A stretch of 64,000 nt of DNA from Planococcus sp. CPCC 101016 (lineage in GTDB: Bacteria; Bacillota; Bacilli; Bacillales_A; Planococcaceae). The translations under genes were made by a program, and so were the position numbers. The notes beneath the pieces are model-generated. The model saw only the letters and a list, made by a program, of their open reading frames with translations. It ran no database searches and had not been told where the DNA came from. Shown here in pieces: positions 1 through 10,621 of the stretch; positions within the stretch are counted from its first letter, which is position 1; each line of letters starts with the position of its first letter. The stretch spans positions 1,923,624 to 1,987,623 of the forward strand of contig NZ_VOHB01000002.1 of assembly GCF_007859295.1 (NCBI RefSeq), given 5' to 3'.

Positions 1-1
1 T

Positions 2-802
2 AGTTTGACCTGGTTTGGCCATTCCGCATTTTTACTGAGTCTGGATGACAAGAAAATCCTGATTGATCCCATGCTCGGGCCAAGAGCGTCACCCGTTTCT
101 TTTATTGGGCCTAAACGCTACAGCGAAGACATGCTGGACAGGATAGACGATATGCCTGCTATTGATGCGGTCTTCATCACGCATGATCATTACGACCATT
201 TGGATTACCAATCCATTAAGAAACTGAAAAGCAAGGTCGGCCATTTCTTTGTTCCTTACGGCGTAGCCAATCACCTGGTGCGCTGGGGAGTGGAAAAAGA
301 TCACATTACCGAGCTTAATTGGTGGGATGAGACAGAATTCCAAGGGTTAACCATCGCCCTAACACCGGCCAATCACTTTTCTGGTAGAGGGCCATTGAAT
401 CGAAACTCGACTCTTTGGGGCGGTTGGATCATTCTCGGGGAGCAAACCCGTTTCTTTACCAGCGGCGACGGCAGCTACGGTGCCCATTTTAAAGAGATCG
501 GCGATAAATACGGACCTTTTGATATCGCATTAATAGAGGGCGGCCAATATGATGAACGCTGGCCTGATTCCCATATGGTTCCGGAAGATTCCGTGCAGGC
601 AACTATTGATTTGCAAGGCAATCAGATGATGTTAACACACTGGGGAGCTTTTACACTTGCACGACATAGCTGGACAGAGCCGATAGAACGGGCGTCCAAA
701 GCTGCAAAAGAGCAGGACGTGAACCTGATCGCTCCACGGATTGGTGAAACGGTACCACTGGACGGAAGTTTTCCCGCTCCTGCTTCGTCGTGGTGGAAGT
801 AA
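2..802 (+). CDS. MBL-fold metallohydrolase, UlaG/NAPE-PLD-like (5' end missing)
   Basis: Metallo-beta-lactamase-fold hydrolase of the UlaG / N-acyl-phosphatidylethanolamine phospholipase D type. The sequence opens with the WFGHS strand normal near the N-terminus of this group, then LIDPML, and carries the metal-binding motif HDHYDHLD near residue 60, a second ligand region GDGSYG/HF and the late THWGAF histidine. The reading frame is open to the left edge, so the true start lies outside the window and the TTG at 5 need not be the start. Members hydrolyse phosphodiester or lactone bonds and are cytoplasmic; the substrate cannot be told from the sequence. About 265 residues are present, close to full length for the family. 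Confidence 0.85.
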   Translation, partial: SLTWFGHSAFLLSLDDKKILIDPMLGPRASPVSFIGPKRYSEDMLDRIDDMPAIDAVFITHDHYDHLDYQSIKKLKSKVGHFFVPYGVANHLVRWGVEKDHITELNWWDETEFQGLTIALTPANHFSGRGPLNRNSTLWGGWIILGEQTRFFTSGDGSYGAHFKEIGDKYGPFDIALIEGGQYDERWPDSHMVPEDSVQATIDLQGNQMMLTHWGAFTLARHSWTEPIERASKAAKEQDVNLIAPRIGETVPLDGSFPAPASSWWK

Positions 803-2000
<1,198 letters not shown>

Positions 2001-2387
2001 TTACATCACCAGCAAATTCCAACGGTGTCCGTCCAAATCTGCAAATCCTGCACCGTAGTATCCGCTTTGTTCTGCGGGTTCGGCAAATACGAATCCGCCT
2101 GCTTGTTTTACTTTGCCGATGATCTCATCAAGTTCATCTCTCGTCTCAACTGAAATTGAAAACAACGCTTCTGTCGATTGATCCGCATCCATGAGTTCAT
2201 TTCGCGTAAAGCGTTTGAACCGTTCCTCTAACACCAACATGACATGCACCTGGTGTTGACCTACAACCAATCCCACCATTTCGTTGTTGTTGTCGTCCCG
2301 CTCCATAACCGTTACTCCGATCTTGTCGAAAAACTCACTTGACCGGTTCAAGTCCTTGACCGGTAAATTGATCCATAGCTCTTTCAT
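2001..2387 (-). CDS. VOC family (glyoxalase/bleomycin-resistance-like) protein
   Basis: Vicinal-oxygen-chelate protein of 128 residues, the usual single-domain length. It opens with the beta-alpha-beta pattern KELWINLPVKDLNRSSEFF and ends with the typical GAGFADLDGHRWNLLVM strand, where DxDGHxW is the family signature. A glutamate in the EPAEQ segment fits the metal site. Such proteins are metal-dependent isomerases, lyases or dioxygenases, or act as drug-binding proteins; the substrate cannot be inferred. The ATG at 2387 follows an AGGTG element. It stands alone and is divergent from the acetyltransferase gene at 2525. Confidence 0.8.
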   Translation of the reverse strand: MKELWINLPVKDLNRSSEFFDKIGVTVMERDDNNNEMVGLVVGQHQVHVMLVLEERFKRFTRNELMDADQSTEALFSISVETRDELDEIIGKVKQAGGFVFAEPAEQSGYYGAGFADLDGHRWNLLVM

Positions 2388-2524
2388 CCGTGCGCACCTG
2401 CTTTCTCCTATTGATTTACTTGCAGTTTCTCCTTATAGACATCCAATTTTCCCCATCATTTTCACTTTTTATTCTAATTCAATTATCAGAATATTCATAC
2501 TGAAAGTACCTGTCTCCACTCCTC

Positions 2525-3073
2525 ATTGTCTATTTACGCTCAATTAAAGATGCCGATATGGAAAGCATGCATCAATCCTGTCAGGACGAAGAGATTTTAT
2601 ATATGACAGGTACTCGCCACTCTTTTACACGCGACGAAATCATCAAAAGCTACGAACGGTTCAGCAAAGATCCAAGCCGCTATGATTTTGCTGTCTGTTT
2701 GCTGGCGACTGAAGAAATAATCGGTGATTTAGCCATAGTGGACATCAATCAAGACAATAAAAAAGCCGGCTTCAGGATCTCGTTGCATAACCAGAAAATC
2801 CTAAACAAAGGGTACGGCACCGAAGCCGTTCAATTAGCGCAAGGTTTTGTTTTCAAGGATCTCCAGTTGAATCGCTTAGAATTAGAGGTTTATTCCCACA
2901 ATATACGCGGCATAAAAGCATACGAGAAAGCAGGATTCAAAAAAGAAGGAACCTTGAGACAATCGCTGTATATGAACGATGCCTATTCTGATGAAATTCT
3001 TATGGCGGTACTTAAAGAAGATTACTTGAACTTTCGCAGCACTAAAACAACGTTCAAAAAGATAAGTTATTAA
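2525..3073 (+). CDS. GNAT family N-acetyltransferase (start uncertain)
   Basis: RimJ/RimL-type GNAT acetyltransferase using acetyl-CoA. The acetyl-CoA pyrophosphate-binding segment GYGTEAVQLAQGFVF and the motif RLELEVYSHNIRGIKAYEKAGFKKEGTLR are typical. The first in-frame ATG is at 2558, but homology-like sequence (IVYLRSIKDAD) continues upstream of it back to a TGA at 2501. No ATG, GTG or TTG lies in that extension and no good ribosome binding site is visible. An ATT start at 2525 is possible, as is loss of the original start codon. The substrate (protein N-terminus, amino sugar or drug) is unknown. Confidence 0.75.
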   Translation: MVYLRSIKDADMESMHQSCQDEEILYMTGTRHSFTRDEIIKSYERFSKDPSRYDFAVCLLATEEIIGDLAIVDINQDNKKAGFRISLHNQKILNKGYGTEAVQLAQGFVFKDLQLNRLELEVYSHNIRGIKAYEKAGFKKEGTLRQSLYMNDAYSDEILMAVLKEDYLNFRSTKTTFKKISY

Positions 3074-3177
3074 TTCTTGGTTTAAAATTAATCCTTAACA
3101 AGTTATTTAGCGGTATTATACAGAAATTCTTATTAATTCTTGTTAAACTAATAGAAAAGCAGAAATGAGCGATTCAT

Positions 3178-3987
3178 TTGACCAAAGCCACTGAACTCAT
3201 CACCGACTCTTTTGATTTTCATGCGATACAGCCCTTCCTGATTCCATCCGGACAATCTCTGCAACAGCCGCTCCATCGCCATCCCGATACTGTGGAATTG
3301 CTGCTGGTGCTGGAAGGAACCGTCCAGTGCACCAGCGAGGGTAAACCCACTAAAGCCCCTTCTGGTACTGCTATGACTATCCAAGCCGGCAGATGGCACA
3401 AGCAATGGTACCCAGCTCTTGAACAGCAAAGCGGGTACCGGTTGTCGTTTGCAGAAGCGCTCCCCTTAGCATTGCCACCTGTCTTCCCAATCGAAGATCC
3501 TAAAGGATTGGAGAGCTTGCTGGTTCGGCTCTATCAGGAAACAACGCAGCCCAAGGACGATTCCACACAAATGACGCATTATTTAATCGGATTGATATTC
3601 AGACTTTTAAGCCGCTCCTTATACAGCGACAACTTCTCCGCTTACCCGAACTTCGAAAAGACAGTCCGGGAAATTGAACATTACATAGAGGAAAATTATC
3701 CGATTACACTTACGCTCGATTCCATCGCTGACCGGTTTGCTTTAGATAAATACCAGCTCGCCCGCCTCTTTAAAGAATATAGCGGCATCAGTCCACTTCA
3801 GTACATCATATCCTGCCGCTTGGATGCAGCGAAGCAGCTGCTGGCAACTACCGATACTTCCGTAAATTCGATTGCCGCAACTGTCGGCTACAAAAGCGAT
3901 ACTCAGTTTCAAGCCGCATTTAAAAAAGCGTCCGGCCTCACCCCGCGGCATTATCGTCTCGCTCATCAAAGAAAGGTAAAATTTTGA
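3178..3987 (+). CDS. AraC family transcriptional regulator
   Basis: Cytoplasmic DNA-binding regulator of 269 residues. The N-terminal half is a cupin sensor domain with the HRHPDTVELLLVLEG strand pair. The last 100 residues are an AraC double helix-turn-helix: first helix pair at DKYQLARLFKEYSGISPLQY, second at SVNSIAATVGYKSDTQFQAAF, ending with the conserved GLTPRHYR. The start is unusual: the only nearby in-frame start is TTG at 3178, just after a TGA at 3166, without a strong ribosome binding site. An ATG at 3165 in another frame opens a nine-codon frame that ends just inside the gene, so a small frameshift or a translation-coupled start is possible. The target is unknown; no operon partner is adjacent. 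Confidence 0.82.
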   Translation: MTKATELITDSFDFHAIQPFLIPSGQSLQQPLHRHPDTVELLLVLEGTVQCTSEGKPTKAPSGTAMTIQAGRWHKQWYPALEQQSGYRLSFAEALPLALPPVFPIEDPKGLESLLVRLYQETTQPKDDSTQMTHYLIGLIFRLLSRSLYSDNFSAYPNFEKTVREIEHYIEENYPITLTLDSIADRFALDKYQLARLFKEYSGISPLQYIISCRLDAAKQLLATTDTSVNSIAATVGYKSDTQFQAAFKKASGLTPRHYRLAHQRKVKF

Positions 3988-4155
3988 AATAAAGGGATTT
4001 TTGTTAATTTAAAAAATAAATGGTATTAGTACGCATAATCCTTTAACATATATAATAAGAAACCATTTTTACGAGTGAATCTGCTGTTAGCTGCCCAGCA
4101 GGAACTCAGAAGATTTCACATCATACATGTCCAATTTTCAGGGAGACTCGATAAA

Positions 4156-6255
4156 ATGACGAATGATTATTACACACACAAGGGAAAAAATCCTGAAGAA
4201 ATGCCTTATAAAGAACTGTTCAATGCCATGGTCCACGAGGCACATGTTAGCATGTATATATTGAATGGCTGGCAGTACGGCTACGTAAACCAGTATTTTT
4301 GTCAGCTGACGGGATACAGCGAAGAAGAATTGTTAACGGGTGAAGTCACTTTCAAAAACATGATTCACCCAGAAGATCTGGCCACTGTCCAGCAACGAAT
4401 TGAGAAAGAGTACAATATCCTGGATTCCCGTGCGCGCTACCGCGTCCGTGTGTACCGGAAAAATGGAGAAATGCGCTACGTGGAAATCCATTCGACCAAA
4501 AAATTGTGGCAAGGGAAAAACGTCCTTTTTGGAACCGTCATTGATATAACAGCAGAGATTGAAGCAAGCCAGCAGTTGAAGGAAAACGAAGAGCGGCTTC
4601 ACTCTCTTTTCGACTATAACCCTGATGCCGTGTTCACGTTCGATCTTGAAGGCCATTTCCAAAGCGCCAATCCAGGCTGTGAAGAACTCACCGGCTATTC
4701 AATTGACGAATTGCTGCAACTGTCTTTTACTCCATTGATTGTTTCAGAAGACTTGAATACCGCGCTTTTGAATTTCGATGACGCTATACGCGGCATGGCG
4801 AAAACCTATGAACTGGCGATTACCCGAAAAGACGGCAAACAACGAAACTTGCTGGTCAATAACTTCCCGATGAAGTCAGGCGGCAACATCGTCGGCACAT
4901 GGGGAATCGCAAAAGACATCACCGATAAAATCAAACATAAAAAAATGATGGAAGAGCTGGTATTTTTTGACCCGTTGACCCGCTTGCCAAACCGCAAATT
5001 ATTCGAAGACCGGTTAAAGCAAGTAATTGAACGGACGGGACAGATCATCAATCAACCCGCTGTGCTGTACATGGATTTAAATCGCTTTAAATTCATCAAT
5101 GATTCACTCGGCCATCATTTCGGCGACGAGTTGCTGAAAAAGATCGCAGAGCGTTTAGTAGACATGGTGGATGGGACAGGTACCGTAGGAAGATTTGCAG
5201 GAGATGAATTTGCGGTCCTTTTACCGGACATGGACCAAGAACAGGTTTTTCAGCTGGCGGGCCAGCTAATTGATTCACTGACTACGCCTTTTGAAGTTCT
5301 TGACCACTCCCTCACGACGTCTGTCAGCATGGGCATCGCTTTTAGCAGTGGAGCACAGGAAACGGTCGATAGCTTGATCAAGAAAGCGGATGCAGCCATG
5401 TATTGCACAAAGAAATACAAAATACATGCCTATACCGTCTACTCACAAGAACTCGATCAACAAGCCGCCTATAAAATGAACATTGAGCGGGAATTAAAAT
5501 CAGCCATTTCAAATCAGCAACTGGCGCTGCATTACCAGCCCATCACCGATTTGAAAAGCGGCAGACTCAGTGCCATGGAAGCCTTGATTCGCTGGAACCA
5601 CCCGGAACTGGGCATGGTGCCGCCGGATCAATTTATTCCCATTTCAGAAGCAAGCGGACAAATTGTTCCAATCGGCCGCTGGGTGCTAGAGACCGCCTGC
5701 AGGCAAAATAAAGCCTGGCAGGACGCAGGCTACCTGCCTATAAAAATTTGCGTCAATATCTCAACGATCCAGCTCCAGCAGCCAAATTTCATTCAGACCG
5801 TCGAAACAGTCCTTGGTGAAACTGGACTGGAAGCGAAGTGGCTGGAACTGGAAGTGACAGAGAGCATCTTGTTAGAAGACACAGACGCCTTAAAAGACAG
5901 TTTGCACCACTTAAATAAACTGGGCGTTTCCTTGTCCATTGATGACTTTGGGACAGGTTATACTTCCCTTAGTTACTTGCGGCAATTCGCTTTTGACCGC
6001 GTGAAGATCGACCGCAGTTTTGTCGAAGACATCAGCAACGAGCAAAACGGCAAAGCGATCACCGCTACGATCATTTCACTGGCGCATCAGCTGAACATGA
6101 CCGTAGTCGCTGAAGGCATTGAAGACGAAATTCAATTGGCTTTTCTGCAATCGGAAAACTGCGACGAAGGGCAAGGCTATTATTTTAGCCGCCCGCTCCC
6201 TGCAGACAAGCACGACTTAGATCTTCTATTCACAAAAAACACCAACTCAGGATGA
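4156..6255 (+). CDS. PAS-PAS-GGDEF-EAL cyclic-di-GMP protein
   Basis: Sensor protein of about 699 residues, with no clear membrane segments. Two PAS domains (about 15-130 and 140-270, the latter around GYSIDELLQLSFTPLI) precede a GGDEF domain (about 280-440) and an EAL domain (about 455-690). The GGDEF signature reads AGDEF and the RxxD inhibitory site is not visible, so cyclase activity is uncertain. The EAL part keeps the phosphodiesterase residues: EALIRW, NIS, EVTES, DDFGTGYTSL, KIDRSF, AEGIE and GQGYYF. It therefore probably degrades c-di-GMP under PAS control. The frame is open from a GTG at 4075, but the ATG at 4156 has GGGAG 10 nt upstream and is preferred. Confidence 0.9.
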   Translation: MTNDYYTHKGKNPEEMPYKELFNAMVHEAHVSMYILNGWQYGYVNQYFCQLTGYSEEELLTGEVTFKNMIHPEDLATVQQRIEKEYNILDSRARYRVRVYRKNGEMRYVEIHSTKKLWQGKNVLFGTVIDITAEIEASQQLKENEERLHSLFDYNPDAVFTFDLEGHFQSANPGCEELTGYSIDELLQLSFTPLIVSEDLNTALLNFDDAIRGMAKTYELAITRKDGKQRNLLVNNFPMKSGGNIVGTWGIAKDITDKIKHKKMMEELVFFDPLTRLPNRKLFEDRLKQVIERTGQIINQPAVLYMDLNRFKFINDSLGHHFGDELLKKIAERLVDMVDGTGTVGRFAGDEFAVLLPDMDQEQVFQLAGQLIDSLTTPFEVLDHSLTTSVSMGIAFSSGAQETVDSLIKKADAAMYCTKKYKIHAYTVYSQELDQQAAYKMNIERELKSAISNQQLALHYQPITDLKSGRLSAMEALIRWNHPELGMVPPDQFIPISEASGQIVPIGRWVLETACRQNKAWQDAGYLPIKICVNISTIQLQQPNFIQTVETVLGETGLEAKWLELEVTESILLEDTDALKDSLHHLNKLGVSLSIDDFGTGYTSLSYLRQFAFDRVKIDRSFVEDISNEQNGKAITATIISLAHQLNMTVVAEGIEDEIQLAFLQSENCDEGQGYYFSRPLPADKHDLDLLFTKNTNSG

Positions 6256-6307
6256 GCAGAAATTATCCATTTTCGATTTACATCAGTGGATTAAGAAGCA
6301 ACGCAAT

Positions 6308-6339
6308 AAAAGCAGCCGGTTTTTTACCGGCTGCTTTTT
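6308..6339. terminator. Bidirectional terminator
   Basis: GC-rich hairpin with arms GCAGCCGG and CCGGCTGC, flanked by A and T runs. It lies between the convergent cyclic-di-GMP and pyruvate-oxidase-like genes and can serve both. Confidence 0.85.
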
Positions 6340-6355
6340 CGTATATCATTTTTGA

Positions 6356-7957
6356 TCAAGATGGCGGCGCACTGTCTTCTACATAAGCATCAATTACCAC
6401 TGGCTTTCGGCTTGTCTTCGCTTGAGCCAGCGCTTCCTGCAGTTCAGTCCGATTTTTCGCAGTATATCCTTCTCCACCGCAGGCACGGGCAAATGCCGCG
6501 AAATCGATGTTCCCCAAATCTGTTTCGGTCGCTTTATTCCCCATTTCCTCTTGTTCGTGTTCGATCAGCTGGATTTTCTGGTTGTTGAACACGACGAGAA
6601 TCATCGGCAGATCGTATTTGACGGCTGTCACAAAGTCTTGCATCCCCATCGAGAATCCCCCGTCGCCAAGCAGCGACACGACCTGTTTGTCCGGATAGGC
6701 CAATTTCCCGGCAATTGCTCCCGGAAGGCCGCAGCCCATAGTGGCAAGCCAGGCAGAAACGACGAGCTGCTGCTGGGTCAGCTGAAGATAACGAGCCGCC
6801 CAAAGCGTCACACTGCCAACATCGAGCGAGACGACCGCATTGCGTTCCAAAATGGTCTGCACTTCCGCAATGACTTGCTGCGGCTGCAAGTATTCCGTTT
6901 CTTTGTTCATGTCGTCTTGCAGGGTGTTGTGCCACTCGGTCCGTTTTTGTTGGTACTTCAAGAGGAAATCCTCTTCCTTCTCGCCGAGATTTGCGGTCAG
7001 CCAAGCAGCAGCAGGTGCCAGTTCTCCGACAATGCCAACCAGTACCGGGTAATATTTGCCAATCACTTTCGGGTCCACATCAATCTGAATGGCCGGCACA
7101 TTATCCGGCAAGTACTCGCGGTATGGGAACGCGGTGCCTGCAAGAATCAACAAGTCGGCTTCTTTCATGGCCTGTTCCGAGGGCTCAGTTCCGAGTTGGC
7201 CCAATTGCCCCAAGTTATGCGGATGATCGTCTGGGATGATGCCTTTGGCAGGAAATGAAGCAATCAGCGGCGCTTTCAACTTTTCTGCAAAGGCCAGTAC
7301 TTCGGCACTTCCGCCTGTTGCTCCTTTGCCTGCTAAAATCACCGGTTTTTTTGATGCCTGCAGCAATTTCAGCGCGTCCTGCAGGTCTTCTTCCGCTGCC
7401 CGGATATTAGGTTTGGCATAGGCCGATGACGTCAGCGCTTTGTCGCGTTTGATTTTCGTGCTGAACAGATCGTCTGAAACAATCAGCACCGCCGGCCCTT
7501 TTTCGGCATAGGCCGTCCGGATCGCCTGATTCAGCATATCCGGCAATTGTTCCGCGTTCTGTACGCGGCGGTTGTAGACGGCGACTTCTTCGAACAGCGA
7601 CTCCAGCTTCAGTTCCTGGAAACTGTCCGTGCCGACCAAGTCACTGCTGACTTGTCCGACAATCGCCAGTACCGGCGTTTTGTCTTTCTGTGCGTCATAC
7701 AGGCCGTTTTGCAAATGAACCGCTCCAGGACCCGCAATGGATAAACAAACGCCGATCTTTCCGGTCAATTTTGAATAAGCGGACGCTGCAAGCGCCCCCG
7801 TTTCCTCGTGGCGGATTTGGATAAACCGGAGCTTCTCTTCTTTTCGCAGCTCTTCCATAAATTCATTGATGGAGTCGCCCGGCATTCCATAAATATGGTC
7901 GACTTCCCACTCCTTCAGCAATTCGATAACATAGCTTCCTGCTGTCTTGTCAAACAT
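6356..7957 (-). CDS. Pyruvate oxidase-like thiamine-diphosphate enzyme
   Basis: ThDP-dependent enzyme of the pyruvate oxidase / acetolactate synthase superfamily, about 533 residues, closest in kind to YdaP of B. subtilis and PoxB/SpxB. The N-terminal Pyr domain has the cofactor glutamate in RHEETGALAASAY. The middle domain carries GKGATGG. The C-terminal PP domain has GDGGFSMGMQDF followed by NNQ, the Mg-ThDP motif. Expected chemistry is oxidative decarboxylation of pyruvate to acetate or acetyl phosphate; FAD binding is likely but not proved here. The ATG at 7957 has better spacing to the purine-rich AGTAGGG than the ATG two codons upstream (7963). It is single-gene, with a shared terminator downstream. 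Confidence 0.85.
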   Translation of the reverse strand: MFDKTAGSYVIELLKEWEVDHIYGMPGDSINEFMEELRKEEKLRFIQIRHEETGALAASAYSKLTGKIGVCLSIAGPGAVHLQNGLYDAQKDKTPVLAIVGQVSSDLVGTDSFQELKLESLFEEVAVYNRRVQNAEQLPDMLNQAIRTAYAEKGPAVLIVSDDLFSTKIKRDKALTSSAYAKPNIRAAEEDLQDALKLLQASKKPVILAGKGATGGSAEVLAFAEKLKAPLIASFPAKGIIPDDHPHNLGQLGQLGTEPSEQAMKEADLLILAGTAFPYREYLPDNVPAIQIDVDPKVIGKYYPVLVGIVGELAPAAAWLTANLGEKEEDFLLKYQQKRTEWHNTLQDDMNKETEYLQPQQVIAEVQTILERNAVVSLDVGSVTLWAARYLQLTQQQLVVSAWLATMGCGLPGAIAGKLAYPDKQVVSLLGDGGFSMGMQDFVTAVKYDLPMILVVFNNQKIQLIEHEQEEMGNKATETDLGNIDFAAFARACGGEGYTAKNRTELQEALAQAKTSRKPVVIDAYVEDSAPPS

Positions 7958-8044
7958 GGACATCCCTACTTTCTATTGTCTAAGTACAACCCTTATCTCT
8001 AGCTCATACCTCCAGGGAATTAATGTTAAACGTTCGAATTTCAA

Positions 8045-8091
8045 TAAAAAGAGCCCGTAGTTGCCGCTTGGCATTAAATGAGCTCTTTTGC
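8045..8091 (-). terminator. Possible terminator downstream of the small membrane protein gene
   Basis: Short arms AAAAGAGC and GCTCTTTT around a loop of about 26 nt, directly after the stop of the 8092-8361 gene. Stem strength is modest. Confidence 0.45.
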
Positions 8092-8361
8092 TTATTTGGA
8101 ATTGTTCTGGTATTCACGCAAAAACCGTTCTTCGCGCTTTTTATTAATAAAGTTCCAGATGAGGTAAATGATAACGGCGATGGCCACCACCAACAGGGAA
8201 CTGTAGAAAACAAAGTCGAAATCCATCTCGTGAACAATGACTTCTTCGACACCCGCAACGTTCATTTGACTATAAGTGATGCCTTCATAACCGATCCACC
8301 AAAATGCCAACGGAAGCCCAATCAATAGGCCGCCAAGCAATGAACCAAAGAACTTCCTCAT
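8092..8361 (-). CDS. Small two-span membrane protein
   Basis: Protein of 89 residues with two hydrophobic segments (about 5-25, GSLLGGLLIGLPLAFWWIGY, and about 50-70, YSSLLVVAIAVIIYLIWNF) and a strongly charged C-terminal tail (KKREERFLREYQ). No family is recognised. The ATG follows GGGAGGGA. It starts 42 bp after the PaaK-like ligase stop on the same strand, so it is very probably the last gene of that operon. The topology suggests a membrane-anchored accessory protein; its function is unknown. Confidence 0.7.
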   Translation of the reverse strand: MRKFFGSLLGGLLIGLPLAFWWIGYEGITYSQMNVAGVEEVIVHEMDFDFVFYSSLLVVAIAVIIYLIWNFINKKREERFLREYQNNSK

Positions 8362-8403
8362 ATGCGTCCCTCCCCATTCTCAACAGTCAAAGGTCTCATT
8401 TGC

Positions 8404-9762
8404 CTACTCCAACGGGAGCTGTGTAGGACTCGTGTAAATGTGCTTGAACTTCCCGCTTTTCGGATGAACCTGCGGCGCTTTGTCGGACAGATAGATTTGC
8501 GCCTCAATGCCATGGCCGCGAAAAAAGGACTGGAGGCTGTGTTCCGCTGTTTGAAAGGCGTCTTCAGGAAATGGTGCCTGCAGCCGCAATTCCAGTGTGG
8601 TTTCATTTTGCTGAATGAGTTGAAACCGTTCGATTCCTTCGACTTTTGAGATAATGGATTGCACAGCGAGCGGCGTCACTTTACGGCCTCCTGAAAAACA
8701 CAAAATGTCATCGGTACGCCCTTCCGGTTCAATCCACCGACTCGCTTTGCCGCACGGACAAGGCTCATCGTGAATAGTCGCGCGGTCGGTCAGTACGTAA
8801 CGGATAAAAGGCTGCGAGTAATTGAATAAATTGGTGATCAACAGCTGATCTGCGGGTTCTCCGTCAGCGACTGGCCGGAAGTTCCTGTCTACCGCCTCGA
8901 CGATCAGACAGTCTTCATGGATATGGTAGCGCCCTTCTCGGCATTCACAGGCGATAGTTCCGGCTTCTGTGCAGGCGTAGGTGGATTGGATAGTGCAGCC
9001 GAAAGCTTCCCTCAGCTGCGTACGCAGTTCAGCACTTAAGTGTTCACCACCTGCCATGATCAGCACCGGTGCAATCGTCAAGTTGCCGTTCTGCTGTTCG
9101 GGCAGCAACAGTTCAAGTGCGGTCGGATAGCCGCCGAGGAGAGCCGGTTGAAAAGCGTTCAGTTGCCGGACGATGTCTTCTGTGTCTTGACGCACATCGA
9201 TGATCACCTGATTTTTCTTCCACGGCATGCGCCGCTGGTTGTAGCGGACCGTGCCATTGCCCAGGTAAAAGCCGCCATCGACGAAAAGCCCCGCGGTCCG
9301 TTTCCCGCTTTTCAAGAAGGCTTGAAAGTCCTCACGCTTTGCAACGCCGCGCAATAGGGCAATGGCCGATACCACATTCATGGTGGTTTTGTCATACAAA
9401 ATGATAGCGGGATGCCCCGTAGACCCTGACGTCGTATGGACCAGGTAACGGCCATTCAATTTCCGTCCAATGTTTTCAGGAGTTTCCATAAAGCGCTCGA
9501 CCTGTTGTTTCGATACGGAGCGGTCGGTGAGCCAGTCATTGAAATGTTCCATCAGCTCCGTCTTGTGAGTAACGGGCAAATCCGTTATTTCGAACGGCCC
9601 GCTGATAGGCTTGAACCGTTCGCTGAAATACGGACTGTGCTGCTTGGCGTGCTGCACCAAACGCGTGAGGCGCTGCTGCTGAAGGTACAACAGTTGGTCG
9701 CGGTCCAGTTTCCGCGCTTTATGGGTGATGCGCAACGCATTGACAAGTCCCAGCTGTCTCAT
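8404..9762 (-). CDS. PaaK/CapK-like adenylate-forming enzyme
   Basis: Member of the phenylacetate-CoA ligase group of ANL enzymes, 452 residues, the family length. It shows the phosphate-binding loop TTSGSTGHPA (about 107-117), the GGEHLS segment, YACTEAGTIACEC in the acceptor position, PFIRYVLTDRA, and a small C-terminal lid domain with KVTPLAVQSI and KSGKFKHI. The CxC/CPCGK cysteines are typical of PaaK-type zinc sites. Chemistry is ATP-dependent acyl adenylation, usually passed to CoA; the acid used is unknown because no degradation genes are adjacent. The start follows AAAGGAG. It lies 84 bp downstream of the TerC gene and upstream of the small membrane protein. Confidence 0.8.
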   Translation of the reverse strand: MRQLGLVNALRITHKARKLDRDQLLYLQQQRLTRLVQHAKQHSPYFSERFKPISGPFEITDLPVTHKTELMEHFNDWLTDRSVSKQQVERFMETPENIGRKLNGRYLVHTTSGSTGHPAIILYDKTTMNVVSAIALLRGVAKREDFQAFLKSGKRTAGLFVDGGFYLGNGTVRYNQRRMPWKKNQVIIDVRQDTEDIVRQLNAFQPALLGGYPTALELLLPEQQNGNLTIAPVLIMAGGEHLSAELRTQLREAFGCTIQSTYACTEAGTIACECREGRYHIHEDCLIVEAVDRNFRPVADGEPADQLLITNLFNYSQPFIRYVLTDRATIHDEPCPCGKASRWIEPEGRTDDILCFSGGRKVTPLAVQSIISKVEGIERFQLIQQNETTLELRLQAPFPEDAFQTAEHSLQSFFRGHGIEAQIYLSDKAPQVHPKSGKFKHIYTSPTQLPLE

Positions 9763-9846
9763 GCTGCTTCTCCTTTCAAAAGGGAGGAATTTGTTACGAC
9801 CAGTTTACCACGGCAGGACGGCAGAGCGGCTTTTCAGCATGAAATA

Positions 9847-10593
9847 TTAACTGACTTTCTGCTTGATTCCGATGGCTGCACCGACTGCGACAATGCCGAT
9901 CATGACCGACCAGAACACAAGGGTCCACGGCAAGGAATGAGGAAAATCATGCGGCAGTATTCCAATTTTCTCATGGGACAAGGTCAAGACGCCCAATTTG
10001 ACACCGACCCACCCCACTACGATAAAAGCGGCGGTCTCGAGTTGCGGATAGCGTTCCAACAGACGGACAAACTTATGGGCCGCAAAACGCATAATCACCA
10101 CACCAATCAAGCCGCCCGCAATCATCACCGAAAATTGGCCACCATTGATGCCGCCAACTTCGAAGTCTCCCCAATGTGGGAGCGTCATCGCAAGCGCTAC
10201 CGCTGCAAGCATCGAGTCTACCGCAAACGCGATGTCGGCGACTTCGATTTTCAATACAGTAGTCCAAAAACCGGAACGGCTGCGAGGCTGATTTTCTAAT
10301 AAATTTTGGTGGGCTTGTTGGTCATACAAGTGCTTGGCTGCGATAAACAGCAAATACAGCGCGCCAAGTGCTTGAATCTGCCAAATATTGACCAACAGCG
10401 TAATGGCAAAAAGCGCCAGAAACCGGAACAGGAACGCAACCGACAATCCGTAAAACAAGGCCTTTTTTTGCTGCGCTTTTGGCAAATGCTTGACCATCAC
10501 CGCCATGACCACCGCATTATCCGCCGCAAGCAATCCTTCCAAACCAACTAGTACCAGCAACACCCATGCATATTGAAGCATCAACACGTCCAT
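9847..10593 (-). CDS. TerC family integral membrane protein (probable Mn2+ exporter)
   Basis: TerC-family protein of 248 residues with about seven hydrophobic helices. The acidic motifs of the family are present: GLEGLLAADNAVVMAV near the N-terminus and KIEVADIAFAVDSMLAA in the middle; these aspartates and glutamates are thought to bind the metal. Bacillus relatives (YkoY/MeeY, YceF/MeeF) export manganese. The manganese riboswitch directly upstream supports the same role. The start at 10593 follows AAAGGAGGAG; an upstream in-frame ATG at 10623 lies in the terminator arm region and is not used. The PaaK-like gene follows on the same strand. Confidence 0.88.
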   Translation of the reverse strand: MDVLMLQYAWVLLVLVGLEGLLAADNAVVMAVMVKHLPKAQQKKALFYGLSVAFLFRFLALFAITLLVNIWQIQALGALYLLFIAAKHLYDQQAHQNLLENQPRSRSGFWTTVLKIEVADIAFAVDSMLAAVALAMTLPHWGDFEVGGINGGQFSVMIAGGLIGVVIMRFAAHKFVRLLERYPQLETAAFIVVGWVGVKLGVLTLSHEKIGILPHDFPHSLPWTLVFWSVMIGIVAVGAAIGIKQKVS

Positions 10594-10621
10594 TGCCTTT
10601 CTCCTCCTTTTAACATCAAAC

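Noticed and set aside
6422..7258. Long plus-strand frame antisense to the pyruvate-oxidase-like gene
   Set aside because: Shadow of a well-supported gene; no family match and no ribosome binding site.
9436..10299. Long plus-strand frame across the PaaK-like and TerC genes
   Set aside because: Antisense shadow with unnatural composition.
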